Origin: Schaalia cardiffensis
GTDB taxonomy: Bacteria > Actinomycetota > Actinomycetes > Actinomycetales > Actinomycetaceae
DNA length: 64,000 bases
Assembly (NCBI RefSeq): GCF_016405145.1
Contig: NZ_JAEKIA010000011.1
Location: 1 to 64,000, forward strand
Direction of reading: 5' to 3'
In this document: positions 8,419 to 20,136 of the stretch, piece after piece
How the letters are laid out: every line of letters begins with the position of its first letter
Position numbering within the stretch: position 1 is the stretch's first letter
Program-made: the position numbers and the translations under genes
The notes under the pieces: generated by a model
What the model saw: only the letters and a program-made list of their open reading frames with translations
What the model was told of the DNA's origin: nothing
Database searches by the model: none

Positions 8419-11535
<3,117 letters not shown>

Positions 11536-11721
11536 GGGTGCTGGCTCTTCCTTTTTGACGAGGGCGGGGGCTCGTGTTCTTTTGAGGCCATTGCTCGCGG
11601 GGCGGCTTCATGAGATGCGCGTGCTTCTCGGCCGACGGGGTGCAGGGGTGGCGATGCCAGCGCTTCTTCGCTGAGAAGTGTGCTCCTCAGGGGAGAGTGC
11701 GAAGGGGAAGAGACTCGTAAT

Positions 11722-11736
11722 AGAACAGGTGTTCGA
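11722..11736. promoter_or_regulatory. LexA-like (SOS) box upstream of dnaE2
   Basis: AGAACAGGTGTTCGA differs from the palindrome CGAAC-N4-GTTCG by one base in the left half-site. It directly abuts the putative -10 at 11737-11742. Confidence 0.82.
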
Positions 11737-11742
11737 TAGGCT
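11737..11742 (+). promoter_or_regulatory. dnaE2 -10 element (TAGGCT)
   Basis: TAGGCT lies 6 nt before the GTG at 11749, pointing to a leaderless dnaE2 mRNA. LexA on the adjacent box would block polymerase. Confidence 0.5.
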
Positions 11743-11748
11743 GTGGGG

Positions 11749-14700
11749 GTGATCCACAATGCTCCTGCCGCTTACGCCGAACTTCATGCGCATTCCGCAT
11801 TCACCCTGCTCGAGGGCGCCGACTTGCCCGCTGCGCTCGTTGAAGCTGCAGTGAAACTCGGCCTGGAAGGGCTGGGGATCCTCGACATTGACGGCACGCA
11901 TTCCGCCATCCAGACGACAACTGCGGGCAGAAGACTCGGCATGCCCATCATTCACGGCGCAGAACTCAGCCTCGACCCGACAGGTCTTCTCGAGGCCGAG
12001 CACGATGCTGTGAATCCCGGATGGGGGCTCGCCCCGGGGGCCGAAGACCCAGGAATCCGCCTCCCCATCCTCGTTTCGAGCCCACAGGGGTACACGGCGC
12101 TCAGTTCGGCGATGAGCGCCCACGCTCTTGCGCGCCCCGGTGTTCGAAAGGCTGCCCACCTCATTTCAGAACTTGCCGACGCGAAGAAGGACTGGCTTAT
12201 CCTCTCGGGAACGCGACGGGGTCCACTTCGCCGTGCCCTCCACTCGGGCGGCATCGAGGGGGCGAGAAGAATGCGTGACTTCCTCATCGACGCTTTCGGT
12301 GAAGAACACCTCCTCATTGAATCCGCCCTGACGCCCACTGATGACCCCCAGCTGGGAGACGTGCTTGCCTTTCTCGCACAAGAACGCGGGCTCCGACTCC
12401 TCGCAACGGGAGCGGTTCGCTGCGCGACTCCTCGCTCCCAGGGGCTTGCGGATGTTCTTGCGGCAATACGGATCGGGAAGCCCCTCGGGCGCGTCGAGCC
12501 TCATCTGGGTGCATTCCCGCCCTTTCTGCGTTCGGCGCAAGAGATGCTCCGCATTCATCATCGCAATCCCCAAGCCGTGTCCCAAGCTGCTCACATCGGA
12601 GGTGAAATCGCCTTCGACCTGCGTCTTCTCGCCCCGCGCCTGCCGCGTACCCACATACCGGAGGGATACAGCAACGCCTCTTGGCTCGCAGAACTCACCA
12701 GGCGCGGGGCCCTTGAACGCTACGGGACACGCGAGAAGCATCCGCGCGCCTGGGAGACGATTGAGCATGAACTTGAGGTTATTGAGACTCTCGGATTCTC
12801 CGGCTATTTCCTTATCGTGAAAGAGATCGTCGATTTTTGTCAGGAGCGTGGGATCTTGTGTCAGGGACGCGGCTCGGCTGCGAATTCGGCGGTTTGCTAC
12901 GCCCTGGGGATCACTGCGGTCGACGCTGTTCGACATCGCCTTCTTTTTGAGCGTTTCTTGTCGACGGGTCGTTCCTCTCCGCCCGATATTGACGTTGATA
13001 TCGAAGCTGGGCGTCGAGAGGAAGTCATCCAACACGTCTACGAGTTCTACGGGCGCGAGCGGGCCGCTCAAGTTGCGAATGTCATCACCTATCGGCCCAG
13101 ATCCGCTATAAGAGACGCCGCTCGCGCCCTCGGATACCCTGCGGGGCTCGCTGCTGCCTGGTCGAAGGGGATATCTCGTCACTCCTTTGCGTCCCTGGAG
13201 GAAAACAGGGCTAAGGGGAGTGGGCGGGGAAAGAAAGAGGACGAAGACGGGGCAGAAAGGAAGGAAGAGGAGGGAGCAGGAAGGAAAAGGGTCCAGACGC
13301 GGGGGAGTGGGAGTGAAGGGAGTGGGGCTGAAAAGGATGAAGGCAACTCGGGGGCGCCCCCGCTCGTCCTCTCTGTCGCCTCCGCGCTACACAAACTCCC
13401 CCGACACATGGGGATCCACTCAGGTGGCATGGTGCTGAGCGATCAGCCGGTTTCGGGGATCTGCCCGATCGTGTGGGCGGCGAAAGAGGGGAGGAGCGTT
13501 CTGCAATGGGACAAGGAAGATTGCGCGGACGCGGGACTCGTGAAATTCGACCTCCTCGGGCTGGGAATGCTCTCCGCCCTGAGAATCGCTTTCGAGCGAC
13601 TGAGGGAACGTGGAGTTCTTGGCAGGAACGGATCGCCATTGGGGCTGCATAATCTGCCCGAAGAAGATCCAAGAGTGTACGAGCTCCTCTGTGCGGCAGA
13701 CACCGTCGGCGTCTTCCAAGTGGAGTCGCGCGCACAGATGAACACCCTTCCCCGGCTCGCACCCCGCTGCTTCTACGACATCGTCGTAGAAGTCGCCCTC
13801 ATCCGCCCCGGCCCCATTCAAGGCAGGGCCGTGAACCCCTATCTGCGTCGACGCAGGGGCCGAGAAGAAGTCTCCTACCTGCATCCCCTGATGCGCCCCG
13901 CCCTTGAGAAGACCCTGGGGGTCCCCCTGTTTCAAGAGCAACTCATGCAGATCGCGATTGACGTCGCAGGATTCACTCCCGCTCAGGCTGATCGTCTGAG
14001 AAGGGCAATGGGTGCGAAACGATCTCCTGAACTGATGGAGGAACTCCGCGGGCCCCTCATGGAGGGGATGAAGGCTCGCGGCGTGGAAGAACAAGCACGA
14101 GAGGGGATATTCACTCAACTCAAAGGATTCGCGGACTTCGGTTTCCCCGAATCCCACGCCTTCTCCTTCGCGCACATTGTGTACGCCTCCGCATGGTTGA
14201 AAGTCCATCATCCGGAGGAGTTCTATGCGGCGATCCTTGCCGCCCAGCCGATGGGTTTTTACAGTCCGGCCTCCCTCGTGCATGACGCCCGAAGGCATGA
14301 GCTCTCCGTCCTCGCTCCCGATGTCAACGCCTCTGAGCTTGAGGCAAGCGTCGAGTTCTCAGCAAATAGCGATCCGCGTGCGAGAACAGGCGTCGGCGGG
14401 GAGGAGGGTCATTGCGCGAAAGCAACTCCTTCGGCGCCAATGAGCCCGCAAAGAGGAAGAAGCGATCAAAGAGGAAGCTGCACTCACAGGGGAATCGGCA
14501 CTCACAGAGGCACCGGCCGCGAAAAGGGAATAAGCCCGGAAAGGGGAATCAGCCTGGAAAGGGGAAGGGACATCGATACCGCGGGTTGGCTTCGGAGTGA
14601 AAAGACAGAAGCGCCGCCCCCGAGTACAGCCCCGATCCGTCTCGACACGACCCCTGGTGCGCATGTGCGTCTCGGTCTCAACGACATCTCCGGCCTGGGC

Positions 14701-15360
14701 GCCGATGCCGAAGCGATCCTTGAAGCGCGCAGGGAGGGGCCCTTCACCTCCGTGGAGGACCTTGTCATCCGCGCCCAACTCGACGAGCCCTCGATCGTCA
14801 GACTCGCGAAGGCAGGAGCCCTCTCAAGTCTTGGCATCTCACGGCGAGAAGGAGTGTGGGCAGCAGGGGCCCTGGGAGTCTCCTCCTGGATTCAACCCTG
14901 CCTGCCCGGCACTCAAGTGGGCGCAAAAGCTCCGCTTCTGCCGGAGATGAACGAGGAGGAGGCCCTCATCAGCGACTATCAGTCCATGGGTCTTTCACCT
15001 CAGCGTCATCCTTTCGAGTTGCTGCGCGACGAACTCGCTGAGCGCGGAGTCCTTGTGGCCCAGCAGGTGGGGGCTGAGCACTGTGGTGAGGTGATCTGCG
15101 TTGCGGGCATCGTGACTCACAGGCAGCGGCCCCACACCGCCCAGGGAATCATTTTCCTCAGCCTCGAGGATGAAACGGGGATTGTGAATATTTCCTGCTC
15201 GCCGGACATGTGGAATGCGCATAAGGGGATTGCGCTCGGATCGAAGGCTCTTGAGATACGAGGACGGGTCGAATACGGGGATGGTGCCGTGAGCATCACG
15301 GCCCACCGGATGAAGGCAATCGCCCTGCCCGTGCACACCTCTTCACGGGACTTCAGATGA
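11749..15360 (+). CDS. dnaE2: Error-prone DNA polymerase III alpha subunit DnaE2 (ImuC)
   Basis: The 1203-residue C-family polymerase carries out translesion synthesis with ImuA/ImuB. The PHP domain opens with YAELHAHSAFTLLEGA, the catalytic aspartates are in PDIDVDIE (D413, D415, D417), and the C-terminus has the OB fold (VAGIVTHRQRPHTAQGIIFL). The GTG at 11749 was preferred for its 6-nt distance from TAGGCT; an in-frame GTG at 11743 adds two residues. The protein is longer than the roughly 1050-1100 residues I would expect. The excess is two low-complexity insertions, about residues 483-540 (Gly/Lys/Glu-rich) and 871-960 (short Arg/Gly repeats). Both keep the frame. Confidence 0.93.
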   Translation: MIHNAPAAYAELHAHSAFTLLEGADLPAALVEAAVKLGLEGLGILDIDGTHSAIQTTTAGRRLGMPIIHGAELSLDPTGLLEAEHDAVNPGWGLAPGAEDPGIRLPILVSSPQGYTALSSAMSAHALARPGVRKAAHLISELADAKKDWLILSGTRRGPLRRALHSGGIEGARRMRDFLIDAFGEEHLLIESALTPTDDPQLGDVLAFLAQERGLRLLATGAVRCATPRSQGLADVLAAIRIGKPLGRVEPHLGAFPPFLRSAQEMLRIHHRNPQAVSQAAHIGGEIAFDLRLLAPRLPRTHIPEGYSNASWLAELTRRGALERYGTREKHPRAWETIEHELEVIETLGFSGYFLIVKEIVDFCQERGILCQGRGSAANSAVCYALGITAVDAVRHRLLFERFLSTGRSSPPDIDVDIEAGRREEVIQHVYEFYGRERAAQVANVITYRPRSAIRDAARALGYPAGLAAAWSKGISRHSFASLEENRAKGSGRGKKEDEDGAERKEEEGAGRKRVQTRGSGSEGSGAEKDEGNSGAPPLVLSVASALHKLPRHMGIHSGGMVLSDQPVSGICPIVWAAKEGRSVLQWDKEDCADAGLVKFDLLGLGMLSALRIAFERLRERGVLGRNGSPLGLHNLPEEDPRVYELLCAADTVGVFQVESRAQMNTLPRLAPRCFYDIVVEVALIRPGPIQGRAVNPYLRRRRGREEVSYLHPLMRPALEKTLGVPLFQEQLMQIAIDVAGFTPAQADRLRRAMGAKRSPELMEELRGPLMEGMKARGVEEQAREGIFTQLKGFADFGFPESHAFSFAHIVYASAWLKVHHPEEFYAAILAAQPMGFYSPASLVHDARRHELSVLAPDVNASELEASVEFSANSDPRARTGVGGEEGHCAKATPSAPMSPQRGRSDQRGSCTHRGIGTHRGTGREKGISPERGISLERGRDIDTAGWLRSEKTEAPPPSTAPIRLDTTPGAHVRLGLNDISGLGADAEAILEARREGPFTSVEDLVIRAQLDEPSIVRLAKAGALSSLGISRREGVWAAGALGVSSWIQPCLPGTQVGAKAPLLPEMNEEEALISDYQSMGLSPQRHPFELLRDELAERGVLVAQQVGAEHCGEVICVAGIVTHRQRPHTAQGIIFLSLEDETGIVNISCSPDMWNAHKGIALGSKALEIRGRVEYGDGAVSITAHRMKAIALPVHTSSRDFR
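13195..13360. repeat. Purine-rich low-complexity tract inside dnaE2
   Basis: The + strand is almost entirely A and G here (GGAAAGAAAGAGGACG, AAGGAAGGAAGAGGAGGG and similar). It encodes a Gly/Lys/Glu/Arg-rich linker between the polymerase palm region and the HMGIHSGGM segment. Confidence 0.8.
14521..14574. repeat. 18-bp tandem repeats inside dnaE2
   Basis: Units start at 14521, 14539 and 14557 (GAAA(A/G)GGGAAT(A/C)AGCC(C/T)G, the last incomplete). They encode the hexapeptide-like series EKGISP-ERGISL-ERG within the second insertion of DnaE2. Confidence 0.75.
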
Positions 15361-15612
15361 ACATCACCTATAGGAAAGAGGAGGCCAGGTGCATAACGAA
15401 GCAGCTGCAAGACAATGTGCAAGCAGCGAAAGAGTGGCCACAATCGGCACTGAATGGAACAGTGCGTTGCAACGCGCTTGAAGCAAAGGAAACAACGCGT
15501 GCAAGGAGGCGCACAAAACCCTCTGGAAGGACTATCTCAACGCCAAAGCGAGGTCCTCGCCAGTAAAGAAACCCGCATCGTGACCCCGTAGTGCGGTGAA
15601 AATGAGACGCCC
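15361..15612. other. Convergent intergenic region dnaE2 / HAD gene
   Basis: About 250 nt, richer in A than its surroundings. A 69-codon frame (15357-15566) has no binding site, no family resemblance and atypical composition, so it is not called a gene. No strong terminator hairpin was found. Confidence 0.55.
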
Positions 15613-16278
15613 TCACTCGGGCTCTGAAAGTCCGAGAAGCTCAGCAAGCTCTTGAGGAGAAGAAACACGGGCCGTGCACGAATCCAAATCACCCGGCTGC
15701 GCATACCCCCAACTCACACCAATGACATCAATCCGAGCTAAAGCGGCTCCTTCGACATCCCAAATGGAATCCCCGATGAGGACCGGGCGGGACACATCAT
15801 GACCTTGAGCTTCAAGTCGACTCAAGGCATCGGCGATGACACTCGCCTTCGTGGAATCACGCCCCGGAGTCGCACCGGCGACCACATCAAAAGAATCCTC
15901 GAGCCCCAAGTGCGCAATCTGCGCAAGAGCCATGGGCTGCTGCTTCGAAGTGGCCGTGGCAAGAGGAAAACCAGCCGCGTGGAGGAGGGAGATGAGGTCC
16001 GTGATTCCGGGGAAAGGAAGGGGCTCAAGGTAGAACTCAATGTATGTGCGTCGATAAGAGGTGACGAGCTCTTCAACAAGATCACCCTCGAATCCCAGAT
16101 CAGTGAAAGACCACCACAAGGGCGGACCAACATACTTCATGAGCGCCGATTCTTCAGGAACCGGGAATCCCCTTGACGAGAGCACGATCCCGAAGACTTT
16201 CGTCACGACGGAGGCTGAATCAACGAGGGTCCCGTCAATATCAAAAAGAACGCTGCTCCAGCGTGAGTGTGAACTCAT
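15613..16278 (-). CDS. HAD-superfamily phosphatase (phosphoglycolate phosphatase-like)
   Basis: The 221-residue enzyme has HAD motif I VLFDIDGTLVD near the N-terminus, motif II LATATSK, and motif IV GDSIWDVEGA, with an alpha-helical cap domain after motif I. The likely substrate class is small phosphate esters, but the substrate cannot be read from sequence. GGAG lies 7 nt before the ATG at 16276-16278; longer upstream frames lack such a site and would overlap the divergent MarR promoter. It faces the MarR gene across an 88-nt divergent spacer, so the regulator may control it. Confidence 0.88.
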   Translation of the reverse strand: MSSHSRWSSVLFDIDGTLVDSASVVTKVFGIVLSSRGFPVPEESALMKYVGPPLWWSFTDLGFEGDLVEELVTSYRRTYIEFYLEPLPFPGITDLISLLHAAGFPLATATSKQQPMALAQIAHLGLEDSFDVVAGATPGRDSTKASVIADALSRLEAQGHDVSRPVLIGDSIWDVEGAALARIDVIGVSWGYAQPGDLDSCTARVSSPQELAELLGLSEPE

Positions 16279-16353
16279 CGGGATCTCCTTAGATGTGCGT
16301 TGACGAGCATCTTCGGCAAGGAATGCGACGAGGGTGAGCCTCTTTGTCGCGGT

Positions 16354-16359
16354 TATGAT
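16354..16359 (+). promoter_or_regulatory. -10 element (TATGAT) of the marR-like gene
   Basis: TATGAT is 7 nt before the ATG at 16367 and lies inside an imperfect palindrome, so the encoded repressor could act on its own promoter. Confidence 0.45.
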
Positions 16360-16368
16360 GATCGTCAT
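16355..16368. promoter_or_regulatory. Possible MarR operator (imperfect palindrome)
   Basis: ATGATGATCGTCAT pairs at six of seven positions around its centre and spans the -10 box and start codon of the marR-like gene, in the divergent spacer with the HAD gene. Candidate only. Confidence 0.35.
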
Positions 16369-16882
16369 GATCCAGCAGGACGAAGCTTCACGATATACGA
16401 CGCCCGATTCATCGGATAAGCACGACCCTTCGGATGCGGAAGGCACGAGGATGTGTGCCTGGAGGATCTTCTTCGAAGCATCCGCCCGTCTTCAAGGGAT
16501 CCTTGAGAACCGCTTGAAGCGCCAATTCGGCTTGACCCTGTCCGACTACAATGTCCTGCTCGCCCTCTGGGAGTCTCCGCATCATGCGCTCCGCATGGGA
16601 GAACTGGCCCAAAGAGTGATCTTCTCCCCTTCGCGATTGACCTACATCACGACTCATCTTGAACGTGACGGGTGGATTGAGAAGACGAGCGTGAAGGAGG
16701 ATCGACGCAGCTCCTGCGCGTGTCTGACCTCACAGGGTGAAGAGGTTGTGAAAAAGGCGAACGCACTTCACCAAGGGATGATCCGCGAATACCTCCTCGA
16801 GGGCTTCAATGAGGAGGAAATCTGCGACATCGTGCGAATCGTCCAGGGGTTTGGCGACAAACTCTCCAAGATCCGCGCCTGA
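16367..16882 (+). CDS. MarR-family transcriptional regulator
   Basis: The 171-residue protein has a winged-helix core. The recognition helix area is MGELAQRVIFSPSRLTYIT, the wing is KEDRRSSCACLTSQGEEVV, and dimerisation helices flank it. The order matches MarR. The start is uncertain because in-frame GTG 16334, ATG 16355, ATG 16358 and ATG 16367 all precede the domain. I chose 16367 because TATGAT lies 7 nt upstream and no ribosome binding site supports the others. The ligand and targets are unknown; the divergent HAD gene is the nearest candidate. Confidence 0.88.
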   Translation: MIQQDEASRYTTPDSSDKHDPSDAEGTRMCAWRIFFEASARLQGILENRLKRQFGLTLSDYNVLLALWESPHHALRMGELAQRVIFSPSRLTYITTHLERDGWIEKTSVKEDRRSSCACLTSQGEEVVKKANALHQGMIREYLLEGFNEEEICDIVRIVQGFGDKLSKIRA

Positions 16883-17043
16883 GTTCACTCATTCACCGCG
16901 AAAGGTGAATTCGGCCAGATCCGGCGAAAAACCCTGCTGGGAGCCTCAATCATGGACCTCGATTTGGTATTCGAAGGTGAGATCGTGTTAGAGTCTTCCT
17001 CGTCCGAAGCGAGGGAAACTTCGCTGAGAACACGCAGTCACCT

Positions 17044-17129
17044 GCGCGGGTGGCGGAATAGGCAGACGCGCTAGCTTGAGGTGCTAGTCCCCGTATTAGG
17101 GGGTGGGGGTTCAAGTCCCCCTCCGCGCA
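17044..17129 (+). tRNA. tRNA-Leu, anticodon GAG
   Basis: An 86-nt class II tRNA with acceptor strands GCGCGGG / TCCGCGC (one G-T pair) and discriminator A at 17129. The anticodon stem CTAGC/GCTAG encloses loop TTGAGGT, giving anticodon GAG. There is a long variable arm, and T stem GGGGG/CCCCC with loop TTCAAGT. CCA is not encoded. It reads CUC/CUU leucine codons. A -10-like TAGAGT is near 16989. Confidence 0.95.
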
Positions 17130-17133
17130 CGAT

Positions 17134-17163
17134 GAGAGCCCGGGGCTTTAGCTCCGGGCTCTC
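17134..17163 (+). terminator. Hairpin after tRNA-Leu
   Basis: GAGAGCCCGG (17134-17143) pairs perfectly with CCGGGCTCTC (17154-17163) around a 10-nt loop. There is no long T tract, as is common in high-GC actinobacteria. Confidence 0.7.
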
Positions 17164-17203
17164 CTGTTATGTTCACAGCCTCTTGAGCCAAGGAGGAACC
17201 CTC

Positions 17204-17884
17204 GTGCATATCGATGTATGGGCGGAGCTGAGCTGCCCCTGGTGTTATCTCGGCATTCGCCACCTTCGGCGCGCCCTCGCCGAGTTCCCCCACGCCACGC
17301 AGGTTGAGGTCTGCCTGCACGCCTTCCTCCTCGAAGCAGAACTCGACCACGCCCTCGACGTCCCCAGGAAAGTTCACCGCATTGAGGACCTCGGTGAGAG
17401 TCTCGACGAGGTCCTCGCCGAGGACGCCCGCTTGGAGAAACTCGGAAGAGCGGAGGGGATCGTCTTCGACTTCGACCATGCGATCGTCGCCCCGACCACA
17501 AGCGCGCATCGTGCAGTCGCGGCCGCCACGGACTTCGACCTCGTCAATGACACGAGCTGCGGAGCAGATACGAGCGCCTTGAAGCTCGCCGAGGCGATCG
17601 GACGCGCATATTTCGAAATGGCGCTCGACATCTCCGACCCGGATGTGCTCATCGGATGCGCCCAAGACATCGGCATGCCCGCCGAATACGTCGTCGAAGC
17701 CCTCGCCTCAAGCGAGTACGCGTCCAGAGTCTTCTCAGACTTCCAGATCGGCATCCAAATGGGGATCGGGTGCCTGCCGACCTACCTTTTCGACCGCCGC
17801 TTCGTCGTCGAGGATCATCAAACGGTGACGGCGCTGAGCAACATCTTGGCAACCGCCTACGAGAACTCGGGAAAGGATCTTTGA
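17204..17884 (+). CDS. DsbA/FrnE-family thiol oxidoreductase
   Basis: The 226-residue thioredoxin-fold protein begins with a strand followed by SCPWC (CxxC active site, residues around 11-14). It has a helical insertion and a late cis-Pro segment CLPTYLFDRR. This is the cytoplasmic FrnE/2-hydroxychromene-carboxylate-isomerase branch of DsbA proteins; no signal peptide is present. AAGGAGGA lies 6 nt before the GTG at 17204. Upstream in-frame codons fall inside the tRNA gene and are rejected. The stop is 2 nt from the next start, so it is co-transcribed with the GNAT/MazG fusion. The substrate is unknown. Confidence 0.88.
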   Translation: MHIDVWAELSCPWCYLGIRHLRRALAEFPHATQVEVCLHAFLLEAELDHALDVPRKVHRIEDLGESLDEVLAEDARLEKLGRAEGIVFDFDHAIVAPTTSAHRAVAAATDFDLVNDTSCGADTSALKLAEAIGRAYFEMALDISDPDVLIGCAQDIGMPAEYVVEALASSEYASRVFSDFQIGIQMGIGCLPTYLFDRRFVVEDHQTVTALSNILATAYENSGKDL

Positions 17885-17886
17885 AG

Positions 17887-18927
17887 ATGCCCCAGGAAGA
17901 GCCGCGCCTGATCGGAGAAACGCTTATCCTCACGCCGATCACGAGCAAGGATGCCAAGGAGCTGTGCGAGTGCCTCCAAGATCCTCGGATCAGCGAGACG
18001 ACGAGCGTGCCCTTCCCCTACACCCTCGACATGGCCCGGGAGAACCTCGCCGAATCTGAAGAGAAATGGGCGAAGGGAAGCGCAGACTTCGCGATCAGGA
18101 GCGCAGCTGACTCGGCGCTGCTCGGACGCATCGAACTCATCCGTTCCCCGAGAACCCCCGAAGCCTGCGAAATCGCCTTCTTCATTCGCCAAGACCAGTG
18201 GGGCAAAGGATTCATGACCGAGGCCGTGGGCCTCGCGCTCGACTACGCCTTCGGACACATGCGCGTCGAACGTGTCGAATGGCGCGCCCAGGTCGGCAAT
18301 TGGGGATCCTGGAAACCCGTGTGGCGCAATGGCTTCACCCGGGAGGGAGTGCGCCGTTGCCTCAAGGGCCCGGACCAGTGGACTGCGGCCCTGTTGAAGA
18401 CGGATCCTCGAAAACCCGTGGCTCCCTGGGACGGGCCGGGAGCTGGCCGCGGCCCCGCCCTCGACCCCTCCCAGCCTCAAAAGCTCGTTGAACAATTCCA
18501 TCGGACCTATTCGATGCCGGTGCGCCTGGGGACGGGGAATGCACCGACGATCGACTACGAGCGCATCCACATGAGGATGTCGCTCATCCAAGAAGAGTTC
18601 GCCGAGCTCATGGGCGCGGTCTACGGGGCAGCCGCTCGCTCCATCGTGGAAGTCGCGAGCGAGCAGGCGGTCGATTCAGATGATTGCACTCGTGATCTCA
18701 TTGAAACGGCCGACGCCCTCGCCGACCTCGTTTATGTCATCTACGGGATGGCGATCGAATCGGGGATCGACCTCGACAAGGTCCTCGCAGAAGTACAGGC
18801 CTCGAACCTGTCGAAGCTCATGCCCGATGGTTCCGTCAAGCTTCGTGAAGACGGGAAAGTCTTGAAAGGCCCCGGTTTCTTCGCCCCGAATATTCGCCGC
18901 GCCCTCGGACTCGACGCCGAGAACTAA
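17887..18927 (+). CDS. GNAT acetyltransferase fused to MazG-like nucleotide pyrophosphohydrolase
   Basis: A 346-residue two-domain protein. Residues 1-175 are a RimJ/RimL-type GNAT acetyltransferase with the acetyl-CoA loop QDQWGKG (102-108). After a Gly/Pro-rich linker (about 178-196), residues 200-346 are an all-alpha MazG/phosphoribosyl-ATP-pyrophosphohydrolase-like domain. That domain has EEFAE (236-240), ETADALADLVYVIYG (from 273; acidic metal ligands E273, D276, D280) and a tail with GKVLKGPGFFAPNI, as in phage and bacterial dNTP pyrophosphohydrolases of this superfamily. AAGGA precedes the ATG. hisE exists separately at 56192, so this is not the histidine-pathway enzyme. The combined function is unknown. 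Confidence 0.85.
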   Translation: MPQEEPRLIGETLILTPITSKDAKELCECLQDPRISETTSVPFPYTLDMARENLAESEEKWAKGSADFAIRSAADSALLGRIELIRSPRTPEACEIAFFIRQDQWGKGFMTEAVGLALDYAFGHMRVERVEWRAQVGNWGSWKPVWRNGFTREGVRRCLKGPDQWTAALLKTDPRKPVAPWDGPGAGRGPALDPSQPQKLVEQFHRTYSMPVRLGTGNAPTIDYERIHMRMSLIQEEFAELMGAVYGAAARSIVEVASEQAVDSDDCTRDLIETADALADLVYVIYGMAIESGIDLDKVLAEVQASNLSKLMPDGSVKLREDGKVLKGPGFFAPNIRRALGLDAEN

Positions 18928-19018
18928 GCCTTGCGCTTCAAATTCGCTCATCGTCCCAGGCGAGGAAGCGAAGGCAATGACACAATACGTACAGCTCGAC
19001 ACATTGAAGGAGAACACC

Positions 19019-20116
19019 ATGGCTCGTGTTGTCGTCATCGGCGGTGGATACGGCGGAATCACCGTCGCGAAGGGCCTCGACCCGATCGCCGAGGTCGTCC
19101 TCGTTGAACAGAAGGACCAGTTCGTGCACCACGCAGCCGCTTTGCGTGCCGCCGTGGACGAGGTCTGGGAACAGGCGATCTTCATGCCCTACACAAACCT
19201 GCTCACCAGGGGGCGTTTCGTTCACGGCACCGTCTCGCGCGTCGAAGGCACCACCGTGCATGTTTACGGGCACGACCCGATCGAGGCTGACTACCTCGTG
19301 TTCGCCACAGGCTCGACCTACCCCTTCCCCGCGAAGTACTCCTCGTCGAATTCGGCGGTCGCGAGGGCGCGCCTCGCCCAATTGCATGAGAACTTCAAAG
19401 GCGCACGCTCCGTGATGCTCGTCGGCGGTGGCACGGTCGGCATTGAATTCGCCGGGGAACTCGCCCACACCTTCCCCGGGATGGAGATCATTATCGTCGA
19501 GAAGGAAGACACGATCCTTTCTTCGCCCGGATACTCCGAGGAACTGCGCGAAGAGATCTCCGCTCAGCTCGCCGAACTCGGCATACGCGTGATCACCGGA
19601 TCCGAACTCGCTTTCCTTCCGCCGCATAATGTCGGCGAGCTCGGACACTTCCAGGTCTCGACCCTTGGCGGTGAGCAGATCGAGGGTGATATCTGGTTCC
19701 AGTGCTATGGGGCGGCTGCGAACACGGGCTATTTGCACGGCACCGACTATGAGGAGTTCCTCCACCCCAATGGCACCCTCCGGGTTGAGAAGAGCCTGCA
19801 GGTCGTGGGCCATGAGCGCAGCTACGCCGTCGGTGACCTAACGGATGTGCGCGAGTCGAAGAGAGCGGATGCGGCGCGCCAGCAGGCTCGAGTCGTGATC
19901 GCCAATCTTTCCGCTCTGATCGCAGGGGAGCCCCCTGAGGCCGTGTATGAGCCGACGAAGGAGTGGGTGATTTTGCCGCTTGGCCCGAATATGGGCGCTT
20001 CGCAGCTTGTAGACGCCGAGGGCGTGTCGCGCATCGTCGGTGCGGATCAGACAACGGAGATCAAGGGGGCTGATCTCATGGTCTCCGTTATCCGCTCGCA
20101 ACTCAATCTTCCCTGA
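19019..20116 (+). CDS. FAD-dependent NAD(P)H oxidoreductase (NDH-2/AIF-like)
   Basis: The 365-residue flavoprotein has an N-terminal FAD site VVVIGGGYGGITVAK, the segment YLVFATGSTYPFP, a second NAD(P)H site VMLVGGGTVGIEFAGEL and the FAD-proximal SYAVGDLTDV. This order is that of type II NADH dehydrogenases and the AIF/FSP1-like quinone reductases, the latter being nearer in length. There is no transmembrane segment. GGAGA before the ATG at 19019 sets the start; an upstream in-frame ATG at 18977 lacks a site. The acceptor (quinone or other) is inferred from the family only. Confidence 0.85.
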   Translation: MARVVVIGGGYGGITVAKGLDPIAEVVLVEQKDQFVHHAAALRAAVDEVWEQAIFMPYTNLLTRGRFVHGTVSRVEGTTVHVYGHDPIEADYLVFATGSTYPFPAKYSSSNSAVARARLAQLHENFKGARSVMLVGGGTVGIEFAGELAHTFPGMEIIIVEKEDTILSSPGYSEELREEISAQLAELGIRVITGSELAFLPPHNVGELGHFQVSTLGGEQIEGDIWFQCYGAAANTGYLHGTDYEEFLHPNGTLRVEKSLQVVGHERSYAVGDLTDVRESKRADAARQQARVVIANLSALIAGEPPEAVYEPTKEWVILPLGPNMGASQLVDAEGVSRIVGADQTTEIKGADLMVSVIRSQLNLP

Positions 20117-20136
20117 TCGAATCGTGTTCTCAAGGC

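Larger units (their letters stand above)
11536..11748. other. Intergenic region between SNF2 gene and dnaE2
   Basis: About 210 nt with no credible gene. The right end carries an SOS-like box and a -10 element for dnaE2; the rest is G/T-rich with no hairpin that I could recognise. Confidence 0.6.

Noticed and set aside
15357-15566. 69-codon plus-strand frame after dnaE2
   Set aside because: No ribosome binding site, no recognisable motif and an A-rich composition unlike nearby genes; it overlaps the dnaE2 stop by chance.
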